The position numbers were made by a program, and so were the translations under genes. Positions 1 through 4,774 of a DNA stretch of 5,120 nt are shown piece by piece. The notes beneath the pieces were generated by a model. It saw only the letters and a program-made list of their open reading frames with translations, had not been told where the DNA came from and made no database searches. This DNA is from Betaproteobacteria bacterium (GTDB lineage Bacteria > Pseudomonadota > Gammaproteobacteria > Burkholderiales > SG8-39), in NCBI GenBank assembly GCA_029858545.1, contig JAOUFA010000286.1, forward strand, positions 1-5,120, in the 5' to 3' direction. How positions within the stretch are numbered: position 1 is the stretch's first letter; every line of letters starts with the position of its first letter.

Positions 1-172
1 TGAACAGGATCGGCAGGCTGCCGTCGAAATGCTTCTGCAGTCCGGTGATTTCCAGATCCGGATTGACTTCCTTGTCGGTTTCGATGAGAAGCCCTTCCTT
101 GCGCAGCCACTCGATGGTGGAACGCAGGCTGGTGATGTCGGGTTTCACGGCGCCGGATTTTTCGGGTTGCAT
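1..172 (-). CDS. UbiD-family decarboxylase, N-terminal fragment (runs off the left edge)
   Basis: This is the first 57 codons of a UbiD-family prenylated-FMN-dependent decarboxylase or carboxylase; the rest, normally around 450-500 residues in all, lies beyond the window. The N-terminus carries the family opening: a helix with SLRSTIEWLRKEG, then an acidic strand ending in NPDLEITGLQKHFDG, then LPILF. The DLEIT word is the conserved piece (compare PHLEIT in E. coli UbiD). The catalytic region is outside the window. The start is ATG at 172-170, supported by AGGAGAG at 183-177 on this strand, with AGGAG 6 bases before the ATG. It lies 57 bases downstream of ubiX in the same direction, so the two probably share a transcript. 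The N-terminal wording is closer to my recollection of catabolic UbiD paralogues than to the ubiquinone-pathway enzyme. A role on an aromatic or other unsaturated acid is therefore plausible, but the substrate cannot be inferred. Confidence 0.85.
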   Translation of the reverse strand, partial: MQPEKSGAVKPDITSLRSTIEWLRKEGLLIETDKEVNPDLEITGLQKHFDGSLPILF

Positions 173-176
173 GACT

Positions 177-183
177 CTCTCCT
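177..183 (-). promoter_or_regulatory. Ribosome binding site of the UbiD-family gene
   Basis: AGGAGAG on the minus strand, 4 bases before the ATG at 172 (core AGGAG 6 bases before). It is a close match to Shine-Dalgarno and fixes the start of the partial UbiD-family gene. The rest of the 57-base gap to ubiX (184-229) shows no hairpin or promoter that I can support. Confidence 0.65.
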
Positions 184-229
184 GGGGAAAGTTGATTCGA
201 TACGCTATGGATTGTCTATTTTGGGTCGT

Positions 230-823
230 CTACCTGAGATGGCGCACGTCGCCCGCGCGCGCCATCTCGCCATCCCAGCGTCTGGCGAATTCGGCGTCGA
301 TGCCGAACTGGTCGAGAACGCGCGCCACGACATGTTCGACGATGTCATCGATCGTGGCGGGATGGTTGTAGAACGCAGGCATCGGCGGCAGGATCGTGAC
401 GCCCATTCTTGCGAGCTTGAGCAGATTCTCGAGATGCACTTCGGAGAGCGGCGTCTCGCGCGCGACCAGCACCAGCTTGCGCCGCTCCTTCAGCATGACG
501 TCGGCGGCGCGATGCACCAGGGTCTCGCCGCAGCCTTGCGCGATCGCCGCGGCGCTGCGCATCGAACACGGCGCGATGACCATTCCGTCGGTACGGAACG
601 AACCCGACGATATGGTCGCCGCCATGTTGCCGGTGCCGTGCACCACCGACGCGCGTTCGTGCAAATCGTCGAGGCGCAGACCGGTCTCGTGTTCGATCGT
701 CTGCAACCCCCACTTCGAGAGCACCAGGTGGGTTTCGATATCCGCGGCGCGCAGCGCCTGGAGCAGGCGCAGGCCGTAGACCGCGCCGGTGGCACCGGTG
801 ATGCCGACAACGATACGCTGCAC
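230..823 (-). CDS. ubiX: UbiX flavin prenyltransferase (prFMN synthase)
   Basis: A 197-residue UbiX-family flavin prenyltransferase. The family joins dimethylallyl phosphate to FMN in the cytosol, making the prenylated FMN used by UbiD enzymes. Visible landmarks are the N-terminal Rossmann-like GITGATGAVYG (residues 7-17; T replaces the Ser usual in GASGA), SSGSFRTDG (72-80), APCSM (84-88) followed by AAAIAQG, ARETPLSEVHLENL (121-134, with the Arg-Glu pair that binds the phosphate of the prenyl donor), and PAFYNHP (149-155). Length is ordinary, with a short charged C-terminal tail. The start codon is GTG at 823-821; a GGAG lies about 9 bases upstream and no in-frame ATG precedes it. The gene sits directly before the UbiD-family gene and is divergent to the HTH/citrate-synthase fusion. 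The neighbouring UbiD argues that it supplies cofactor locally; it could also serve ubiquinone synthesis. Confidence 0.95.
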   Translation of the reverse strand: MQRIVVGITGATGAVYGLRLLQALRAADIETHLVLSKWGLQTIEHETGLRLDDLHERASVVHGTGNMAATISSGSFRTDGMVIAPCSMRSAAAIAQGCGETLVHRAADVMLKERRKLVLVARETPLSEVHLENLLKLARMGVTILPPMPAFYNHPATIDDIVEHVVARVLDQFGIDAEFARRWDGEMARAGDVRHLR

Positions 824-858
824 GCTTGGGGCTCCGTGGTTGGCCGTGACGAAGGGCC

Positions 859-887
859 ATGGTAGTGATTCGGGTAAACTAGATCAA
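859..887 (-). promoter_or_regulatory. Candidate sigma-70-type promoter for ubiX-ubiD
   Basis: On the minus strand TTGATC (887-882) and TACCAT (864-859) are separated by exactly 17 bases. Each matches four of six consensus positions (TTGACA, TATAAT). It would start transcription near 852, about 29 bases before the GTG of ubiX. The -35 half lies within the dyad cluster at 881-912, so a protein bound there would compete with polymerase. It is a weak match, found by eye. Confidence 0.3.
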
Positions 888-912
888 TCTCGATTCTGCA
901 ATCGATATATCG
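881..912. promoter_or_regulatory. Stacked dyads in the divergent promoter, candidate operator
   Basis: Three small dyads adjoin or overlap: AGAT-CA-ATCT (881-890), TCGATT-CTGC-AATCGA (890-905, perfect 6-bp arms), and the 10-base palindrome CGATATATCG (903-912). They lie between ubiX and the HTH/citrate-synthase fusion, in an AT-richer stretch of a GC-rich window. The last ends 10 bases before the fusion's ATG. This is the layout expected for an operator controlling both divergent genes. The binding protein is unknown; the HTH fusion gene next door is the obvious candidate by inference. Confidence 0.35.
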
Positions 913-922
913 CCGCCCACCG

Positions 923-2206
923 ATGGTCCTTCGCGAGTCCTCACGCACTCCGCCCGGCATCGCCCCGGAGTACATCACCGCCCAGGAGGCGGCGCGGCTG
1001 CTGCGCGTCAAGGCGCAGACGCTCTATACCTACGTCAGCCGGGGATTGATTCGCTCGGTGGGGCAGCTCGACGACAAGCGCCGCCTGTACCACCGCGAGG
1101 ACGTGATCGGCGCGCGTGCGCGCAGCGCCCTGCGCCGCGGCCAGGGCGCCGCGGCCGAGGGCGCGATGCGCTGGGGCGGCCAGCCGGTGATCGACACCGC
1201 GATCACCGAGCTCACGCCGGAGGGACCGCGCTACCGCGGGCGGCTCGCGCTCGAACTCGCGCGCGAGGGCCATTCGTTCGAGGCGGTGGCGGAGTTGCTC
1301 TGGACCGGCGTCCTGCAGCACGAACCGCTGCGCTGGCGGTCCGGCGCGGCACCGCGCGATTTCGTGCAAACGCTGAATGGTGTCGCGCGCGCCGCCGGGC
1401 GGCCGCCGATCCTGCGCATGTTCGCGCTCGCCGCCGGGATGCGCGGTGCCGGTGAAACGGTGCGCAGCGAAATCGGTCGCGGCGCGACGCTCTCGACGGC
1501 GCGCGACCTGATCCTGCTGCTCGCCGGTTGCCTCGGCTACCTTGCGCGGCGCCCCGGGTTGCGGGTCGCGCGCGGCGAGGTGCGCGTCGCCGAACTCGCG
1601 TCGCGTGCGCTGCTCGCGCGACCCTCGGCGCAATCGATCGATGCGATCGATTGCGCGCTGGTTTTGTGCGCGGATCACGAACTCTCGTCGTCCACCTTCG
1701 CCGCGCGCGTCGCCGCCTCGACCGGCGCGGAACTGCGCGCCTGCGTGCTCGCCGCGCTCGCCGCGCATTCCGGCTCGACACTCGGCGGCGGCTGCGACCG
1801 CGCCGAGGATCTGCTGCGCGATGCGCGTACGCGCGGCGACGTGCGCCAGCAGTTGTCGGTGGTCGAACGGGCGGGGCAGCGGGTGCCCGGCTTCAATCTG
1901 CCGCTCTACCCGAACGGCGACCCGCGCGCGCGCGAATTGGTGCGGCTGGCGAGGTCGTTCGCCCCGGGCAACCCGCGTGCGCAGCTCATTTACACCTTCA
2001 TCGAGGAAGCCGAGCAGCGCCTCGGCCTGAGGCCGAGCATCGAGGTCGGGCTGGTGGCGCTCGCCGCGGCGCTCAACTTGCCCGAACGCAGCGCGAGCGC
2101 GCTGTGGGCGCTCGGCCGCTCGGCGGGATGGATCGCGCACGTCATCGAGCAGCGCCTCGCCGGATTCGTGCTGCGTCCCCGGGCGCGCTACGGCGCGGCG
2201 GTGTAG
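923..2206 (+). CDS. HTH-citrate synthase fusion with a degenerate active site
   Basis: A 427-residue protein with an N-terminal helix-turn-helix of the MerR/excisionase type (about residues 16-63: YITAQEAARLL, then TLYTYVSRGLIRS, then RRLYHREDV). A citrate-synthase-fold domain follows (about 80-425). Family landmarks include RWGGQPVIDTAI (83-94), YRGRLALELA (104-113), CADHELSSSTFAARVAASTG (249-268), NGDPRA (331-336) and ALGRSAGWIAHVIEQ (396-410). The first catalytic His is kept (H252 in DHEL). The second, normally in an HGG motif, is Leu (L287, STLGGG). The usual GFGHP is GFNLP (N325, L326), and the catalytic Asp position is Glu (E374, PSIEVGL). Citrate or 2-methylcitrate synthesis is therefore doubtful, and a ligand-sensing regulator is an alternative. 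The start is ATG 923; no Shine-Dalgarno is visible, so a short or leaderless mRNA is possible. It is divergent to ubiX. Confidence 0.88.
   Translation: MVLRESSRTPPGIAPEYITAQEAARLLRVKAQTLYTYVSRGLIRSVGQLDDKRRLYHREDVIGARARSALRRGQGAAAEGAMRWGGQPVIDTAITELTPEGPRYRGRLALELAREGHSFEAVAELLWTGVLQHEPLRWRSGAAPRDFVQTLNGVARAAGRPPILRMFALAAGMRGAGETVRSEIGRGATLSTARDLILLLAGCLGYLARRPGLRVARGEVRVAELASRALLARPSAQSIDAIDCALVLCADHELSSSTFAARVAASTGAELRACVLAALAAHSGSTLGGGCDRAEDLLRDARTRGDVRQQLSVVERAGQRVPGFNLPLYPNGDPRARELVRLARSFAPGNPRAQLIYTFIEEAEQRLGLRPSIEVGLVALAAALNLPERSASALWALGRSAGWIAHVIEQRLAGFVLRPRARYGAAV
1628..1656. repeat. Perfect 12-bp inverted repeat inside the citrate-synthase-like gene
   Basis: The left arm GCGCAATCGATC (1628-1639) and right arm GATCGATTGCGC (1645-1656) are exact reverse complements around a 5-base centre, GATGC. 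It lies within codons for SAQSIDAIDCA, just before the conserved DHEL segment. The inner word GCAATCGAT also occurs at 898-906 in the gene's own promoter region. It could be an intragenic operator, an mRNA hairpin, or a by-product of alternating Ile-Asp codons. Confidence 0.8.
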
Positions 2207-2228
2207 CGCGCGGCGCGCAAGGGGCGAC
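2207..2228. other. Short gap between convergent genes
   Basis: Only 22 bases separate the stop codons of the HTH/citrate-synthase fusion and the MTHFR-like gene. A 5-bp GC hairpin (GCGCG-CGG-CGCGC, 2206-2218) overlaps the first stop codon, but no T-run follows on either strand. I therefore cannot call an intrinsic terminator here. Confidence 0.5.
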
Positions 2229-3122
2229 TCATCTTTGCTGAATGGCCTGGTTCATCCACGTGGCGGTTGTTGCCGCGCCGCCGAAGCTGAAGAAGTGCAC
2301 GCCCACGACGTTGCACTGCGAACGCGCGCGGCAGTATCGCGCCAGCGCGGCAAGCTGGTCGCCCGGGTCGGTGTGCGTGACGAGGCGCACCGCATCGAAA
2401 CCCTGTGCGCGCAACGCACGCAATGACGCGCTTACGCCGCAGCGCTGCGCGTAGCGCAGCAACGCCAGCGGCTCGGTCGGTCCCGCGATTCCGACGTAGA
2501 CCGGCAGCTTGGGGATGCGCCGCCCGAGCCCGGTGCAGTACTCAACGATGCGGCCCGGAGCGAAGGAGAACTGGGTGACCAGGTAGGTGCCGAGCCCCTG
2601 GTTCTTCGCGAGTTCGAGTTTCTCAAGCAGCGCGCGCTCAAGCACGTCGCCCGGAATGGCCGGATGGCCCTCCGGATAGCCGGCCAGGCCCACTTCGCGC
2701 ACACCGTATTCGGCGAGCAGGCCCTCGCGCAGGACCGCCGCGGCATCCGCGTAGGGGCCGCTTTGCCCGGACGCTTCGCCGCCGATCAGCAGGATCTTGC
2801 GCACCCCCGCCTCGCGCACCGCGCGCTGCAGGAAGTTCCCGAGTTCGTCGCGCGAGCTCAGGCGACGTGCCGCGATGTGCGGTACCGGCTCGAGCCCCGC
2901 CGCGCGCGCCACCAGCAACGCCGCGAGGGTGTCGGCCAGGGCATGCCGCGGCAGGTGGTTGACGTAGACCGGAGTTCCGGTCGGCAGCAGCGCCGCGATC
3001 TCGCGCGCATCGGCGGCGCGGTGCGCATTCATTTCGATCGATCCGCAGGCGACCAGATCGGCAATGGCCCGATCCGTTTCCTCGTTGCGCGTTGGGCCGA
3101 TGGCAGTCTGGTCGAGGATCAT
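2229..3122 (-). CDS. Methylenetetrahydrofolate reductase-family protein (MetF-like)
   Basis: A 297-residue protein of the MTHFR/MetF family: FAD-dependent TIM barrels that reduce 5,10-methylene-THF to 5-methyl-THF or run the reverse reaction in demethylation pathways. Visible landmarks are the GSIEMNA segment (28-34; E30 aligns with catalytic Glu28 of E. coli MetF), PHIAARRLSS (81-90), GVRKILLIGGE (106-116), VGLAGYPEGHPAIPGD (144-159), YLVTQFSFAPGRI (180-192; Q184 matches the conserved Gln), LPVYVGIAGP (206-215) and HFFSFGG (276-282). The Asp normally ending the ALRGD-type motif is Glu here (E116). The chosen ATG at 3122 leaves a 10-base gap after the methyltransferase stop. A second in-frame ATG at 3158 would add 12 residues and overlap that gene by 26 bases; neither has a strong Shine-Dalgarno. 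Reading further upstream is excluded because that frame lies inside the methyltransferase gene. It looks like a pathway-specific paralogue rather than the housekeeping metF, by inference. Confidence 0.85.
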   Translation of the reverse strand: MILDQTAIGPTRNEETDRAIADLVACGSIEMNAHRAADAREIAALLPTGTPVYVNHLPRHALADTLAALLVARAAGLEPVPHIAARRLSSRDELGNFLQRAVREAGVRKILLIGGEASGQSGPYADAAAVLREGLLAEYGVREVGLAGYPEGHPAIPGDVLERALLEKLELAKNQGLGTYLVTQFSFAPGRIVEYCTGLGRRIPKLPVYVGIAGPTEPLALLRYAQRCGVSASLRALRAQGFDAVRLVTHTDPGDQLAALARYCRARSQCNVVGVHFFSFGGAATTATWMNQAIQQR

Positions 3123-3132
3123 GTGCGGGGGC

Positions 3133-4593
3133 TCAGTTGCGCTTGCGCGAGACGACATAGGATTCATCGTTGAACCACAGTCCGCCGTGGCCGTGCAGCA
3201 CGTCGCGGGTCGCCTCAAGGTATTTTGGACTGGCGATGGCTTCGCCGAGCCGCTCGTCATCGATTTGTGCGACGTACACCGCGGCGTTCCACGCGGCGAA
3301 CAGGGTCGACGTGCCGATGCTCGAGGAGACTTCCGAGGGCAGCGTGTGCATATCGTAGCGGAACACCGCGCGCGCATCGGCGTAGGAACTGAAGTTGTAC
3401 TGGCGGGCTTCCTTGCCGAGTTCGGCGCGCACCGCGCGCAGCAGATCATGCCTGCCGGTCTGGTAGGGATTTTCGTCGGGCCAGATCTTTTGCACGATTT
3501 CGAGCCCGGGATCGCCGCCGTGCGAATGGATGCCGAGCAATCGCCCGCCCGGGGCAAGGCTGCGTACCAGCGGGCCGATCACCCGGGCGGCCTTGAATTC
3601 GGCCGGTACGCGCAGGCGATAGGGCTGCGAGGCGATCACCAGGTCGTAGTCGGCGCGCGTCCTGCCCTGCTTCGGGATGACATCGTCGAGCAGGAAGCGG
3701 AAGTCCTTGCGGTACAACACCAGCGCGACCGGCCGCTCGTAGATCGGGTTGCCGGTCTTCGGGCTATGGCGCGCCTGCCAATTCTTCGCGAGGAAGGGTT
3801 CGAGCGCCGAAATCTGATCGCTGAATTCGTGCGAGGTGCTTCCGGTGAGTCCGACCTCGTGCCACAACAACGAGGTGGCCGCGGCGAGCGCCTTGGGAGC
3901 GAGCCAAGGCGCTTCGCTGTAGTACATGTTGGTGACCACCAGGACCGTGGCCGGGTGCTCGTAGAACCGGTCGACCATCTTCGCCAGCGAGAGACGGACA
4001 TCTTCGAGACTGATCTCCTTGCCCACGAAGTAGAACGGCATGGTCGGAAAACGATGGTGCATCTCGCGCATCACGCGGGTGAGGACCGAGCCGTCGCCCA
4101 TGCCCGCATCGAACACGCGCACCGCGGGGGGGCGCGGATGGATGTGCGCGAGTTCCATGCCGACGCGCTGGGCGATGACCTCCTTTTCGCCGCAGGTATT
4201 GACGAACAACAGGTACTTCTGGCGGTTGTCGAAGAAGCGGAAATTGCGCGACGGCGCGCCTTCTGCCGCGGACGGGGAGTCAAGCGGGGCGGGCACGACC
4301 GGGGCAAGGCGCGTACTCGCGCGAATCAGGGCGCGCAGTTCGGGGGGGGCGGAGGGCGCGAGCGTGCCGTGTCGCGCCATGAACGAACTCACCCGCTCGA
4401 GGGTTTCCGGGGTGATGCGCGCGCCGTCGCGCAGCCGGGAGACGAATTTGCCGTCGTTGACCGCGCGCCGGCCGAATGTCGACTCGGCCATCGACTTTTC
4501 CCGGCAAAACGCCGAGATGCTTTCCAGCAGGCCGAGGCCATGGCTGGGTTCCCGCCCAGGCGGCTGCGTGTGGGTGTGTAGTTGCGCTTCCAT
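3133..4593 (-). CDS. HTH domain fused to a SAM-dependent methyltransferase-like protein
   Basis: A 486-residue protein. Residues 35-76, starting MAESTFGRRAVNDGKFV, look like a compact lambda-repressor/XRE-type helix-turn-helix. The segment from about 118 to the end resembles a class I SAM methyltransferase: motif I is VFDAGMGDGSVLTRV (160-174), an acidic residue closes the next strand (E193 in FVGKEIS), DYDLVIASQPYRL (315-327) fits motif IV, and LAPGGRLLGIHSHGG (346-360) fits the following strand and loop. The roughly 120 residues between motif I's second strand and motif IV are longer than in minimal methyltransferases. Start ATG 4593 has a very strong GGAGGGGAGG just upstream; ATG 4491, with a weaker GGGAAAAG, would give 452 residues that begin at the HTH. 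It probably forms an operon with the MTHFR-like gene and is divergent to the IlvD/Edd gene. I do not recognise a named family, and the substrate is unknown. Confidence 0.8.
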   Translation of the reverse strand: MEAQLHTHTQPPGREPSHGLGLLESISAFCREKSMAESTFGRRAVNDGKFVSRLRDGARITPETLERVSSFMARHGTLAPSAPPELRALIRASTRLAPVVPAPLDSPSAAEGAPSRNFRFFDNRQKYLLFVNTCGEKEVIAQRVGMELAHIHPRPPAVRVFDAGMGDGSVLTRVMREMHHRFPTMPFYFVGKEISLEDVRLSLAKMVDRFYEHPATVLVVTNMYYSEAPWLAPKALAAATSLLWHEVGLTGSTSHEFSDQISALEPFLAKNWQARHSPKTGNPIYERPVALVLYRKDFRFLLDDVIPKQGRTRADYDLVIASQPYRLRVPAEFKAARVIGPLVRSLAPGGRLLGIHSHGGDPGLEIVQKIWPDENPYQTGRHDLLRAVRAELGKEARQYNFSSYADARAVFRYDMHTLPSEVSSSIGTSTLFAAWNAAVYVAQIDDERLGEAIASPKYLEATRDVLHGHGGLWFNDESYVVSRKRN

Positions 4594-4594
4594 G

Positions 4595-4604
4595 CCTCCC
4601 CTCC
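4595..4604 (-). promoter_or_regulatory. Strong ribosome binding site that decides the methyltransferase start
   Basis: GGAGGGGAGG on the minus strand lies immediately before the ATG at 4593. Its upstream GGAG is 7 bases from the start codon, the downstream copy almost abuts it. It favours the longer, 486-residue protein over the internal start at 4491. Confidence 0.6.
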
Positions 4605-4636
4605 AAGGAACGACCCGCGACACCGTACGCCGGCGA

Positions 4637-4656
4637 GTGTGGGAATACAACCACAC
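4637..4656. promoter_or_regulatory. Small inverted repeat in the divergent region
   Basis: GTGTGG (4637-4642) and CCACAC (4651-4656) form perfect 6-bp arms around an 8-base AT-rich centre, GAATACAA. It lies 44 bases upstream of the methyltransferase ATG, between divergent genes. The spacing and AT-rich centre suit a dimeric regulator's operator; no family-specific consensus is recognised. Confidence 0.3.
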
Positions 4657-4671
4657 CCAGGTGAAGAATGG

Positions 4672-4690
4672 AGTTGGGCAGCAGCCCACT
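4672..4690. promoter_or_regulatory. Hairpin with one bulge in the divergent region
   Basis: AGT-T-GGGC (4672-4679) pairs with GCCC-ACT (4684-4690) around the loop AGCA, giving seven base pairs with a single bulged T. No T-run follows on either strand, so it is not an intrinsic terminator. It may be a protein site or part of the methyltransferase mRNA leader. Apart from this, the neighbouring inverted repeat and the candidate -10 element, the 4594-4774 gap shows nothing I can name. Confidence 0.25.
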
Positions 4691-4759
4691 GTTATGAATC
4701 AACCAGTTAGATGCAGAAATCGCGGAGGCGGCGGTGATTTTGACGCGAACCGTTTCAGC

Positions 4760-4765
4760 TATGAT
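4760..4765 (+). promoter_or_regulatory. Candidate -10 element for the IlvD/Edd gene
   Basis: TATGAT matches five of six positions of the sigma-70 -10 consensus. A TTGACG at 4740-4745 resembles a -35 element, but the spacing is only 14 bases, shorter than usual. If used, transcription would begin around 4772, leaving only a few bases before the ATG at 4775, i.e. an almost leaderless mRNA. Confidence 0.3.
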
Positions 4766-4774
4766 CGGCCGTCT

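Noticed and set aside
29..865. 278-codon open frame on the plus strand opposite ubiX and ubiD
   Set aside because: It lies antisense to two convincing genes, has no recognisable domain, and its composition is that of a shadow frame.
2021..2037. Near-perfect palindrome CTCGGCCT-G-AGGCCGAG
   Set aside because: It lies within the citrate-synthase-like coding sequence (RLGLRPS codons). It shares no word with the promoter dyads and has no T-run, so I treat it as chance.
941..2140. 399-codon open frame on the minus strand opposite the citrate-synthase fusion
   Set aside because: Its composition is Arg/Ala/Gln-rich without any domain, and the plus-strand frame has clear citrate-synthase homology throughout.
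2206..2218. GC hairpin between convergent genes as a bidirectional terminator
   Set aside because: The stem is only 5 bp, overlaps a stop codon, and has no T-run on either strand.
2444..2460. Perfect hairpin GCTGCGC-GTA-GCGCAGC
   Set aside because: It lies inside the MetF-like coding sequence (LRYAQR codons) with no T-run. GC-rich codons make such a hairpin likely by chance.
2229..3557. Longer, 442-residue version of the MetF-like protein
   Set aside because: The first 145 residues of that version overlap the methyltransferase gene in another frame and look like random Arg/Ser/Thr/Pro-rich sequence. Homology starts after the ATG at 3122.
3064..4581. 505-codon open frame on the plus strand opposite the methyltransferase gene
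   Set aside because: It is a mirror frame produced by high GC: rich in Arg, Ala, Gly and His, with no recognisable domain. The minus-strand frame has clear methyltransferase and HTH motifs and a strong ribosome binding site.
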